This document shows, piece by piece, positions 1 to 6,547 of a DNA stretch of 9,600 bases. Under the pieces are notes generated by a model. The model was not told the origin of the DNA, made no database searches, and was given only the letters and a program-made list of their open reading frames with translations. A program made the position numbers and the translations under genes. Location of the stretch: NCBI GenBank assembly GCA_002469305.1, contig DKEY01000060.1, forward strand, positions 1 to 9,600. Direction: 5' to 3'. The stretch comes from Sulfurospirillum sp. UBA6810 (lineage in GTDB: Bacteria; Campylobacterota; Campylobacteria; Campylobacterales; Sulfurospirillaceae). The stretch's first letter is position 1. Each line of letters begins with the position of its first letter.

Positions 1-49
1 TTAAATGTACATTTTGTCGTTTAATGTTTTATAGAAAAAAGGTATAAAA

Positions 50-69
50 TATTCTTACATGTAAGAATA
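50..69 (-). terminator. Palindromic terminator at the end of the leftward operon
   Basis: TATTCTTACATGTAAGAATA is a perfect 20-base palindrome starting 6 bases beyond the stop codon of the permease gene. Read on the minus strand it folds as an 8-bp stem (TATTCTTA/TAAGAATA) with a CATG loop, followed by TTTTAT, which fits a weak, A/T-rich intrinsic terminator. The centre is also a copy of the TACATGTA motif found seven more times in the window, so the site may have a second role. Bases 1-49 hold no gene; they contain a 12-base palindrome (3-14, core TGTACA) and a TATAAAAT box at 43-50 that faces right with no gene downstream. Confidence 0.55.
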
Positions 70-75
70 AATCAA

Positions 76-837
76 CTACGAAAGATAGTTATCATAGATG
101 AGTTTCAAGATAGTGATACCAACGATACACAAGAAAAACACTCGTATAAACTTGACATCTTTTTTCACAACTAAACTAGAACCTAAAAAAGCCCCTAGCA
201 CTTGTCCTACACCCATCAAAATCCCAACAAGCCAAAGGACTTGTCCACCTATGATAAAGACACTGAGTGAGACTATATTGCTTGTGAAGTTCATGATCTT
301 TGTTTGTGCAGTTGCGCTTTTGAGATTGAGCCCTAAAAGCATCACAATAGCTATCGTCCAAAAAGAACCAGTCCCAGGTCCAAAAAAACCATCATAAAAA
401 CCGATAGCTATACCAAAGATAAGATAAAAAAGATTTGGCTTAAGCACATGATGTCTATCCTCTGCGCCTAGTTTTGGAGTAAAAAGTGTATATAAAAAAA
501 TCAAAACCAGCATGATAGGTATAATTTTACTAAGTATTGCTGCGTCCATCAAAAGTATAGAGTACGTCCCCATACTCGCACCGACAAAAGTAAAAACAAT
601 ACCCATATACACATCTTTGAGTTTAACCAAACCTTTTCTTATGTAGTTTGTTGAAGCTGTAAAACTTCCAAAAGAGCTTTGAAGTTTGTTTGTAGCCAAA
701 GCTATATGAGGAGGCATACCAGAGGCTAAGAGGACTGGAACTGTTATGATACCGCCCCCACCTGCGATAGAGTCCACAAAACCAGCTAAAAATCCAGCTA
801 AAAAGAAGATGATATAATAGTATGCTTCAAATTCCAT
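76..837 (-). CDS. TauE/SafE (TSUP) family membrane permease
   Basis: This 253-residue protein is almost entirely hydrophobic, with about eight probable membrane segments. It shows the duplicated architecture of the TSUP family. The first repeat carries DSIAGGGGIITVP near residues 22-34 followed by ATNKLQSSFGS (48-58). The second carries GFYDGFFGPGTGSFW (146-160) followed by TAQTKIMNFTSN (176-187). Family members export or import small anions such as sulfite, sulfoacetate or other organosulfur compounds across the inner membrane. The substrate cannot be read from sequence, and family annotations as sulfite exporters are often only nominal. It is the last gene of the leftward operon, starting 5 bases after the zinc-ribbon gene with a weak AAGAGA ribosome site. 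Length and start are normal. Nothing in the adjacent folate gene indicates the cargo. Confidence 0.9.
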   Translation of the reverse strand: MEFEAYYYIIFFLAGFLAGFVDSIAGGGGIITVPVLLASGMPPHIALATNKLQSSFGSFTASTNYIRKGLVKLKDVYMGIVFTFVGASMGTYSILLMDAAILSKIIPIMLVLIFLYTLFTPKLGAEDRHHVLKPNLFYLIFGIAIGFYDGFFGPGTGSFWTIAIVMLLGLNLKSATAQTKIMNFTSNIVSLSVFIIGGQVLWLVGILMGVGQVLGAFLGSSLVVKKDVKFIRVFFLCIVGITILKLIYDNYLS

Positions 838-842
838 CTGGA

Positions 843-1289
843 TTATCTCTTAAGATAGATATCAAATGTTTTATTGCGAACTTTTGCAGCAATATCTCTT
901 TTAACAACGCTAAGAGCATATCTTCTACCCCCTCCTCTAACACGTCCTTTTTCACTCTCGCCACACTCATGACAAACAAAAAAAGTTATCTTTTCATTGA
1001 GGTTTGTTGTAGTTTTACAGTTTTCATCATCCACAAAAAGCATAGACTTACATGTAGGGCAATAACACCATAGATCTATGATATCACTCCCTTTCCAACG
1101 CCAGCGCCATATGACATCATAAAACAAGTCTTCTTTATATAATCTATATGTTGGTTCAAGGATTTTGACAGTGATAACTACTAAAAATATAAGGATAAAA
1201 AACATTGCGATAGGGCCTGAGATAACAAGCCACTCTGGAAGGTCATATTGTTTGCTTATTTTGGTTGCTAAGTCTAAAATTTCATTCAT
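843..1289 (-). CDS. Hypothetical membrane-anchored zinc-ribbon protein
   Basis: I do not recognise a named family for this 148-residue protein. Residues 1-19 are polar, 20-43 form one strong membrane segment (LVISGPIAMFFILIFLVVIT core), and the remaining hundred residues are soluble. By the positive-inside rule, the basic stretch after the segment (WRWRWK, 61-66) argues that the C-terminal part is cytoplasmic. That part has two knuckles, C77-P-T-C80 and C106-H-E-C109, the pattern of a zinc ribbon; C75 and C91 are extra cysteines. A basic, glycine-rich patch follows (KGRVRGGGRR, 114-123), which could contact nucleic acid or phosphate. The start codon abuts the folP stop with no gap, and an AAGG lies about 11 bases upstream, so translation is probably coupled to folP. 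Role unknown; zinc binding is inferred from the cysteine spacing. Confidence 0.8.
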   Translation of the reverse strand: MNEILDLATKISKQYDLPEWLVISGPIAMFFILIFLVVITVKILEPTYRLYKEDLFYDVIWRWRWKGSDIIDLWCYCPTCKSMLFVDDENCKTTTNLNEKITFFVCHECGESEKGRVRGGGRRYALSVVKRDIAAKVRNKTFDIYLKR

Positions 1290-2435
1290 TTATATCAATG
1301 CCTTCTCTATTCTTTTTTGCACTTGTAGTGCTTGAAAATGCTCTTTTACATCATGCGCTCTAACTATACTCGCTCCATTATCCACTGCTTTTAGGTGGAT
1401 AGCAAGAGTTCCAGGGAGTCTCTCTTCTATGCTTGAGGGGATTATCTTATCTATCATCGATTTTCTGCTTGCCCCTATAAGCAACTCATATCCAAAATGC
1501 AAAAAATGGCTATGATGTTTGAGTAAAAGAAGATTGTGTTCGAGTGTCTTTCCAAAACCTATCCCTACATCTAAAACTATCTTATCTATCCCAAAACTTT
1601 TTGCTTTTTCAATTCGTGCTTTAAAAAACTCATCCACCTCTAAGATGATATTCTCATACTCGGGGTTTTCTTGCATATCTTGAGGTCTTCCCTTCATATG
1701 CATCAAAATTACTGTGGCATCATACTTTGCAACGAGCTTTGCAACTGCATCATTTGCGAGGGCTGTTATGTCATTGACTATGCTAAAGCCTCTTTGAAGC
1801 GCATATTCAACACATAAAGGAGAGTAGCTATCAAGCGAAAAACGGACTCTTTTATAGAGTTTATGCTCAAAAATCACATCTATGATAGGCTTGATGCGAG
1901 AGAGTTCTTCTGTATCACTCACTCCAAGACTTCCTGGACGTGAAGAAACCCCACCGATATCTATGATATCTGCACCCTCTTGTATCATCTGTGTTATGCG
2001 ATTTAGCGCTGTATTTGCATCAAATCTACTATCAGAAAAGAAGCTATCTTCATTGGCATTTAAAACACCCATGAGTTGTACCTCTTTTTTTTCTACATGT
2101 AGATATGTTTCAAGCTCTTTTGCAAACTCTTTTAGCCCGAAAGGTTGTGCCAACTCTTTTTTGCTCAAAATCTTAAGCTGTGCATCACTTGCTATCAAAA
2201 TAGCATCTGTAAAAGGAAACTTACATGTAATAGTATCTTTACCAACTGCTAAATCTGCGCCTATGGAGAGTGCATCTTGTTTGAGTATGTTTGCAGCGGG
2301 TGTTTTCAAGTCTTTGATATATATTAGATTTAAGTTTGCTTTATCTTTGAGTATCTTTATGCCTGCCGTTGTTGTCCCAACTGCTTCAAAAAGAGAAGAT
2401 TTGTCTATGTCATTATTTAGTTTATAAATCTTCAT
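1290..2435 (-). CDS. folP: Dihydropteroate synthase
   Basis: The enzyme condenses 6-hydroxymethyl-dihydropterin pyrophosphate with p-aminobenzoate in folate synthesis and is the sulfonamide target. The TIM-barrel core spans about residues 120-381: MGVLNANEDSF (122-132), DIGGVSSRPG (159-168), FSLDSYS (199-205, D202), NDITAL (221-226), LMHMKGRPQDMQ (244-255), LDVGIGFGKT (288-297), GASRKS (321-326, pterin-binding lysine K325) and RAHD (359-362), matching the catalytic positions of the E. coli enzyme. At 381 residues it is about 100 longer than the usual 270-280; the extra part is N-terminal and has no motif I recognise. Long DHPS proteins are usual in Campylobacterota. The first loop reads NANEDSF rather than the common NVTPDSF, and GGESTRPG is GGVSSRPG. 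Its ATG overlaps the holB stop as ATGA, implying translational coupling. Confidence 0.95.
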   Translation of the reverse strand: MKIYKLNNDIDKSSLFEAVGTTTAGIKILKDKANLNLIYIKDLKTPAANILKQDALSIGADLAVGKDTITCKFPFTDAILIASDAQLKILSKKELAQPFGLKEFAKELETYLHVEKKEVQLMGVLNANEDSFFSDSRFDANTALNRITQMIQEGADIIDIGGVSSRPGSLGVSDTEELSRIKPIIDVIFEHKLYKRVRFSLDSYSPLCVEYALQRGFSIVNDITALANDAVAKLVAKYDATVILMHMKGRPQDMQENPEYENIILEVDEFFKARIEKAKSFGIDKIVLDVGIGFGKTLEHNLLLLKHHSHFLHFGYELLIGASRKSMIDKIIPSSIEERLPGTLAIHLKAVDNGASIVRAHDVKEHFQALQVQKRIEKALI

Positions 2436-3055
2436 CTATTTTTTCTCATCATGATATTCATCAAAAGTGAAAAGAGGATATTTTGTGCTCTTGTGTTAAG
2501 CTCAACCAATTCTATAAGTGTTTGAAAGTAGTTCAACTCTTTTTCACTAAAGGAGAGTTTATACTCCAAAACAGCTTCACTCACTATAACTTGAACCAAG
2601 CTCTTTAACTCTTGTTTTGTAATTCTTGAATTGTCTTTTACAAAAGTGTAGATGTCATTTACATCTAATTTTTGAAGATTGAGACCTGAACTTTTTATCT
2701 CTTTTTCTATTTTTAACTCTTGCAAAGACATACGTGAACGGATAGTTGGCAAAAATCCTGTTTTTGAAGTAGCTATAAGGATAAAAACTATGTTTCGTGG
2801 TGGCTCTTCTAGTATCTTTAAAAGTGCATTTTGAGAGTAGATATTGTAAGTATGCGCTCCCAAAACTATAATTTTTGTTTTTGATTCAGCAACATATGCT
2901 TCTTTTAAAACACTTTTAGAATCCTCTATCGAAAACTCTTTTTCTGGAAAGAAGTAAGCTATCCTAAACGCAGAGTAAGTAGAAGCTATATGCTCTCTTG
3001 CTTTTTCTAAGTCTTGACAAACTAAGATATGACTCGTCAGTCTATCTTCATTCAT
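2432..3055 (-). CDS. holB: DNA polymerase III delta-prime subunit, short form
   Basis: This is the clamp-loader subunit that, with DnaX and delta, loads the sliding clamp. The diagnostic stretch is NALLKILEEPP (76-86), followed by FILIAT (91-96) and LPTIRSRM (102-109), the delta-prime version of the sensor-1/SRC region with Met in place of the usual Cys. The protein has 207 residues against about 330 in E. coli. No Walker A loop and no zinc-module cysteine cluster are present, so only a reduced AAA core and a short helical C-terminal region remain; the Helicobacter counterpart is similarly short. It starts inside the end of hobA (ATGAATGA, 8-base overlap) and its own stop overlaps the folP start, so it is translationally coupled on both sides. 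The identity rests on the short conserved block and the operon context. Confidence 0.88.
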   Translation of the reverse strand: MNEDRLTSHILVCQDLEKAREHIASTYSAFRIAYFFPEKEFSIEDSKSVLKEAYVAESKTKIIVLGAHTYNIYSQNALLKILEEPPRNIVFILIATSKTGFLPTIRSRMSLQELKIEKEIKSSGLNLQKLDVNDIYTFVKDNSRITKQELKSLVQVIVSEAVLEYKLSFSEKELNYFQTLIELVELNTRAQNILFSLLMNIMMRKNR

Positions 3056-3599
3056 TGCCTATATTGACCTCAGCAAAAAGGATAGCATCTATACTCTTAT
3101 CAAGCAATCTAAAAAGTTGAATGAGCTTGATATCCAAAAGATCATCAGCAGATGAGAGATAGAAACTATTTTGCAATCTTTCATCAAATACCCACATAAA
3201 GCTTTCATCACTTCTTTTTGCTATTTGCATCTTTATATCATTTCCTTTGCCTACATAAAAAAATGTATATCCATTGGGGAAAGATTGGCAAAGCATATCT
3301 TCTAGCAGCTCTATGTCCTCTTTTCCTTTGATACTTTGCAAGTTAGGAAAGAGTGTTTTTAAAGAGATAAAAGGTAAAAGTGGACGATTGTTTGTTGGCT
3401 TATTGACTGCTTTGAGTACATAGTTACAAAACCATTCTCTATCATCATCAGTAACTAAGATAATAGTATGTCCATCAAGAAGGTTTTTAAGCATAGAAGC
3501 GGTGAGTGGAACCCACTCAAATCGCTTCTCTTCCATCCAACTCATCATAGAGTCGTCTTTTCTGATGGTTTTTAATGTCCACTTTAAGAAATCTTGCAT
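3048..3599 (-). CDS. hobA: DnaA-interacting replication initiation factor HobA
   Basis: HobA binds domain I of DnaA and promotes assembly of DnaA on oriC. It is the Campylobacterota counterpart of E. coli DiaA, with a sugar-isomerase-like fold, and in known members acts as a tetramer. The 183-residue length matches the family. Recognisable conserved stretches are REWFCNYVL (54-62) followed by RPLLPFI (72-78), TFFYVGK (112-118), FMWVFDERL (134-142) and the C-terminal helix LLDIKLIQLFRLLDKSID (154-171). It starts 3 bases after the lysC stop, without a clear ribosome site, so it probably relies on reinitiation from lysC. The 8-base overlap with holB places a replication initiation factor and a clamp-loader subunit under common control. 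Assignment is from recalled family sequence and synteny. Confidence 0.92.
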   Translation of the reverse strand: MQDFLKWTLKTIRKDDSMMSWMEEKRFEWVPLTASMLKNLLDGHTIILVTDDDREWFCNYVLKAVNKPTNNRPLLPFISLKTLFPNLQSIKGKEDIELLEDMLCQSFPNGYTFFYVGKGNDIKMQIAKRSDESFMWVFDERLQNSFYLSSADDLLDIKLIQLFRLLDKSIDAILFAEVNIGNE

Positions 3600-3602
3600 A
3601 TA

Positions 3603-4805
3603 TTAGGCGTCCAGTTTATAAGCACTATGTAAAGCACGAACAGCTAATTCGCCGTACTTATCAGCTATAACCATAGAGATTTTTATCTCACTTGTACTTA
3701 TCATCTCCAAGTTAATTCCCTCACGTGCTAATGTATCAAAAGCTTTACAAGCTACACCGCTGTGAGACTTCATACCAACACCGACGATAGAAACTTTTAC
3801 GATATCGCTATCATACTCAACTGATTCTGATGCCTTGATAGACTGCATTGCTTTTTTAGTCAATTCTAACTCATTTTGAGGTACAGTAAATCCTAGATTT
3901 GTTGTACCATCATGTCCAACATTTTGGATTATCATATCAACATTTATATTATCATCTGCCAATTTTCTAAAAATTTCTGCTGCAATGCCTGGTTTGTCAG
4001 TTACGCCTCTTAGGGTAACACGTGCTTGATTTCTATCAAGTGCAACGCCACTTACTACTGGTTGTTCCATTATATTTTCTTCCTTTGTTATAAGAGTACC
4101 TTCGTTTTCATTAAAACTACTTCTAGTCACAAGATTTACATTTAATTTTTTTGCCATTTCAACTGAACGAGTTTGAAGTACTTTTGCACCCAAACTTGCA
4201 AGTTCTAACATCTCATCATAACTGATTTTGTCAAGCTTTTTAGCCTTAGGTTCTATCCTAGGGTCTGTTGTATAAACACCATCAACATCAGTATATATCT
4301 CACACAAATCAGCTTCAAGTGCTCCTGCTATTGCAACAGCAGAGAGGTCACTTCCACCACGACCAAGTGTTGAAACGTCACCAGAGCTTGTTATACCTTG
4401 AAAACCTGCAACTACAACGATATTGCCCTCTTTGAGTTTACCTTCGATTTGTGTTCTGTCTATATTTTCAATTCTTGCTTTTGTATGTGCAAAGTCTGTC
4501 TCAATACCAGCTTGACGACCACTCATAGCAACAGCAGGATAGCCCATCTCACTTAGTGCTATGGCAAGCAATGCACTCGTAACTCGCTCGCCAGAACTAA
4601 GTAGCATATCCATCTCTCTTTGCTTTGGCGTTTTACTAAAGTGTTCGGCATAACTTATAAGTTTGTTAGTTTCACCACTCATCGCTGAAACCACAACTAC
4701 AACATCATGACCTTTTTCTTTTGTTCTAGCAACCCTCTTTGCAACCTCTTCAATTCGCTCAAGCGTGCCAACACTTGTTCCTCCATATTTTTGAACAATA
4801 AGCAT
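3603..4805 (-). CDS. lysC: Aspartate kinase (aspartokinase), alpha form
   Basis: It phosphorylates L-aspartate, the first step toward diaminopimelate/lysine, threonine and methionine. The N-terminal kinase domain (about 1-230) carries VQKYGGTSVG (4-13), SGERVTS (71-77), SGRQAGIETD (95-104), GRGGSDLSA (148-156) and YTDVDGVYTTDPR (171-183). Two ACT regulatory domains follow: VTLRGVTDKPGIA (263-275) with MIIQNV (291-296), and VSIVGVGMKSHSGVA (338-352) with LEMISTSEIKIS (366-377). The 400-residue length and layout resemble the alpha2beta2 class of Corynebacterium, which is inhibited jointly by lysine and threonine; allosteric behaviour here is inferred. An internal ATG at residue 246 has its own ribosome site (separate entry). 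An AAGGA lies about 11 bases before the main ATG, and the gene begins 2 bases after rppH. Confidence 0.97.
   Translation of the reverse strand: MLIVQKYGGTSVGTLERIEEVAKRVARTKEKGHDVVVVVSAMSGETNKLISYAEHFSKTPKQREMDMLLSSGERVTSALLAIALSEMGYPAVAMSGRQAGIETDFAHTKARIENIDRTQIEGKLKEGNIVVVAGFQGITSSGDVSTLGRGGSDLSAVAIAGALEADLCEIYTDVDGVYTTDPRIEPKAKKLDKISYDEMLELASLGAKVLQTRSVEMAKKLNVNLVTRSSFNENEGTLITKEENIMEQPVVSGVALDRNQARVTLRGVTDKPGIAAEIFRKLADDNINVDMIIQNVGHDGTTNLGFTVPQNELELTKKAMQSIKASESVEYDSDIVKVSIVGVGMKSHSGVACKAFDTLAREGINLEMISTSEIKISMVIADKYGELAVRALHSAYKLDA
4068..4086 (-). promoter_or_regulatory. Internal ribosome site and start codon for a possible aspartokinase beta subunit
   Basis: On the minus strand AAAGGA (4086-4081) precedes an in-frame ATG (4070-4068, Met246 of LysC) by 10 bases. 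A product started here would have 155 residues, beginning MEQPVVSGVALD and comprising exactly the two ACT domains. In Corynebacterium and Bacillus the beta subunit of aspartokinase is made by internal initiation at the equivalent place. The site is seen in the sequence; its use is inferred. Confidence 0.5.
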
Positions 4806-4807
4806 CT

Positions 4808-5269
4808 CTATAAATATCCTTCTTTTCTAAAATATTCTAATACTTTTTTATAAACCGGTCTTTTAAAATATGTAATTTCTTTGAGTACATCACTGTAACC
4901 TAGAAATTTATATTCAGAAAATTCAGGCTCTTTTGTATCTAAATTTATCTTGGCTTCTGGTTTTAATCTCACCAGATAATACTTTTGAGTTTGTCCATCA
5001 AAAGGATACATCTTTTTAGCTATCGTTTGTGGAAAATCATAACTAAGCCACTGTGGATACTCACAGAGTATCTCCACATCACTTGTTCCAATCTCCTCTT
5101 CTAATTCCCTAAAAAGAGCTTCTCTTGAACTTTCTCCCTCGTCTATTCCACCTTGTGGAAACTGCCACACATCATCTATATCAGTACGAGATGCAACAAA
5201 AATCTCGCATGAAAATGGATACTTAGAAGAGACAATTACAGCTGCCACATTTGGCCGATATCGCTTCAT
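4808..5269 (-). CDS. rppH: RNA pyrophosphohydrolase (Nudix hydrolase)
   Basis: RppH removes pyrophosphate from 5'-triphosphorylated RNA, triggering decay; it can also cleave dinucleoside polyphosphates, and the Helicobacter homologue is known as NudA. With the start used here the protein has 153 residues. The Nudix box GX5EX7REUXEEXGU occupies about residues 40-61 (GGIDEGES, then REALFRELEEEIG), preceded by WQFPQ, the usual RppH/ApaH-type lead-in. The frame stays open to a TTG at 5287, giving 159 residues, but that TTG sits upstream of and reads through the strong AAAGGAG site. The ATG at 5269 lies 8 bases after that site and gives MKRYRPNVAAVI, the typical family start, so I prefer it. It is the first gene of the seven-gene leftward operon, directly upstream of lysC. 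Confidence 0.95.
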   Translation of the reverse strand: MKRYRPNVAAVIVSSKYPFSCEIFVASRTDIDDVWQFPQGGIDEGESSREALFRELEEEIGTSDVEILCEYPQWLSYDFPQTIAKKMYPFDGQTQKYYLVRLKPEAKINLDTKEPEFSEYKFLGYSDVLKEITYFKRPVYKKVLEYFRKEGYL

Positions 5270-5277
5270 ACTTTTCT

Positions 5278-5284
5278 CTCCTTT
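5278..5284 (-). promoter_or_regulatory. Strong ribosome binding site that decides the rppH start
   Basis: Minus-strand AAAGGAG is followed by 8 bases and then ATG at 5269. It overlaps the codons after the alternative TTG start at 5287, which has a much poorer position relative to any purine-rich site. Confidence 0.8.
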
Positions 5285-5370
5285 CAAAGAAGTCCAGCTC
5301 CTTGATAATCTTCTTTCGATATGTACAACTTACTACCGAAAAAAAATCTTTTTCATATCGCTACTAATTT

Positions 5371-5388
5371 TTGATAAAATATTATCGA
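5371..5388. promoter_or_regulatory. Probable overlapping promoters for hemW (plus) and the rppH operon (minus)
   Basis: The 160-base gap between rppH and hemW has an A/T-rich core. On the plus strand TTGATAAAAT (5371-5380) fits the extended -10 element of Campylobacterota sigma-70 promoters, which often lack a clear -35. On the minus strand CGATAAT (5387-5381) could be the -10 of the rppH-lysC-hobA-holB-folP operon. The two elements are adjacent and nearly symmetric (TTGATAA/TTATCGA with one G-T mismatch), so polymerase could probably occupy only one at a time. The rest of the gap shows no other clear signal. Confidence 0.4.
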
Positions 5389-5429
5389 AAAAGTAATTAA
5401 ATTTGCGTAAATTTGTTAAAGGTACTATT

Positions 5430-6485
5430 TTGTTGTTCTATTTACATATCCCTTTTTGTGATTCCAAGTGCCACTACTGCGCATTTAATTCTTATGTTGA
5501 TAAATTTCATTTAAAACAAAGTTATATGGATGCTATACTAGCACAAACTAAAGAAGAATTGAAAAGATTTTCAGCAAAAAAAAACTCTATAAAGTCTCTA
5601 TTTATAGGAGGAGGAACTCCCTCTAGTATCCCACATGAACTCTATAAACCTTTTTTTGACTTGGTTCATGACTACTTGATGGATTCATGTGAAATTACCA
5701 CTGAAGCCAATCCAAATTCAGCCAATTTAACTTGGCTAGATGGTATGAAAAAACTAGGAGTCAGCAGAGTAAGTTTTGGTGTACAAAGTTTTGATGAAGA
5801 GAAGCTTAAATTTTTAGGTAGAAATCACAATAAAACTCAAGCGATACAAGCTATCCAAAATGCCAAAAAAGCAGGTTTTGAAAATATCTCTCTTGATTTG
5901 ATATATGCAACAAAGCTTGATACACAAGAGCTTTTAGAAGAGGATATCAAAACGGCTATGAGTCTTGGGATAAATCATCTTAGCTCCTACGCCCTCACGA
6001 TAGAGGAAAATACAAAATTTCAAGACAAACATGAGTACACAAACAATACAACAGAACTCGCAACATTTTTTATCGAAAAAGTAAAAGAACTTGGCTTTGA
6101 ACAGTATGAAATATCAAATTTTGGACAATACCAAAGCATACACAACTTGGGTTACTGGCGTGGTGAAGACTATATAGGTGTTGGAAGTGGCGCGGTTGGT
6201 TTTTTAAAAAATAAAAGATTTTATCCACCAAATGAGATAGAAAAATACATAGAAAATCCTTTACATGTAGAGATTGAATCTTTAAGTGAAAAAGACTTAC
6301 ATGTAGAAAAAATATTTTTGGCTCTTCGCTCAAAAATAGGCTTTGAAAAATCAATCCTCAGCGAAAGAGAACAAGGGAAAGTCACTCTTTTGGAGGAAGA
6401 AAAAAAGCTCTTCTTTAAAGAGGGAAGATACTACAACCAAGACTACCTCTTGGCTGATGAGATAGCCCTTTTTATACTAGATTAG
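5430..6485 (+). CDS. hemW: HemW-like radical SAM protein (heme chaperone; often annotated as HemN-like)
   Basis: The product is 351 residues from the start chosen. The radical SAM iron-sulfur motif is C10-DSK-C14-HY-C17-A-F; the F in place of HemN's fourth cysteine points to HemW rather than true coproporphyrinogen dehydrogenase. GGGTPSS follows near residue 60, then NPNS, SFGVQSFDE, a SAM-binding region, and the HemW signature HNLGYWRGEDYIGVGSGA in the C-terminal half. HemW binds heme and delivers it to respiratory proteins; that role is family knowledge, not shown here. The frame opens at a TTG at 5403, but the family begins a few residues before YLHIPFC. The TTG at 5430, 7 bases after AAAGG (5418-5422), gives MLFYLHIPFC; TTG 5433 is an alternative. 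Two LHVE repeats near residues 278 and 290 are encoded by copies of TACATGTA. Confidence 0.9.
   Translation: MLFYLHIPFCDSKCHYCAFNSYVDKFHLKQSYMDAILAQTKEELKRFSAKKNSIKSLFIGGGTPSSIPHELYKPFFDLVHDYLMDSCEITTEANPNSANLTWLDGMKKLGVSRVSFGVQSFDEEKLKFLGRNHNKTQAIQAIQNAKKAGFENISLDLIYATKLDTQELLEEDIKTAMSLGINHLSSYALTIEENTKFQDKHEYTNNTTELATFFIEKVKELGFEQYEISNFGQYQSIHNLGYWRGEDYIGVGSGAVGFLKNKRFYPPNEIEKYIENPLHVEIESLSEKDLHVEKIFLALRSKIGFEKSILSEREQGKVTLLEEEKKLFFKEGRYYNQDYLLADEIALFILD
6261..6306. repeat. Two copies of the iterated palindrome YTACATGTAR
   Basis: TTACATGTAG occurs at 6261-6270 and again at 6297-6306, exactly 36 bases apart, both encoding L-H-V-E in hemW. The 8-base core TACATGTA is found six more times: 56-63, 1049-1056, 2094-2101, 2222-2229, 8353-8360 and 8444-8451. 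Every copy is flanked by a pyrimidine on the left and a purine on the right. Confidence 0.75.
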
Positions 6486-6510
6486 TTTTATACTGTATTT
6501 AGCAAAAATT

Positions 6511-6519
6511 GGCTAAAAT
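6511..6519 (+). promoter_or_regulatory. Probable -10 element of a tatB-tatC-queA promoter
   Basis: GGCTAAAAT lies 29 bases before the tatB start, in the 62-base gap after hemW. It resembles the other TAAAAT boxes ahead of plus-strand genes in this window. A 6-bp inverted repeat, AGCAAA (6501-6506) and TTTGCT (6519-6524), brackets it. No clear -35 is visible, which is normal for this phylum. Confidence 0.4.
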
Positions 6520-6547
6520 TTGCTTCTTTATTTAAGGTGGTAAGATT

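Noticed and set aside
43..50. Rightward TATAAAAT box near the window start as a promoter
   Set aside because: It would transcribe through the palindrome and then antisense to the permease, with no plus-strand gene downstream; chance is likely in such A/T-rich sequence.
98..397. 99-codon plus-strand open frame opposite the permease gene
   Set aside because: It mirrors the TSUP coding sequence and has no family resemblance or ribosome site.
1882..2427. 181-codon plus-strand open frame opposite folP
   Set aside because: It is antisense to a clearly conserved enzyme, is serine-rich low-quality sequence with no recognisable motif, and has no ribosome site.
5284..5328. Minus-strand stretch reading LYISKEDYQGAGLL then stop just before the rppH ribosome site, resembling the tail of a lost upstream gene
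   Set aside because: It is only 15 codons, the frame is closed upstream, and I cannot match it to any family.
5333..5356. Tiny minus-strand frame MKKIFFR between hemW and rppH, a possible leader peptide
   Set aside because: No ribosome site precedes it, it contains no run of regulatory codons, and no attenuator-like hairpins follow before rppH.
5430..6485. True oxygen-independent coproporphyrinogen III oxidase (HemN)
   Set aside because: The cysteine motif lacks HemN's fourth cysteine (CAF here), the protein is about 100 residues shorter than HemN, and it carries the HemW HN-x2-YW signature.
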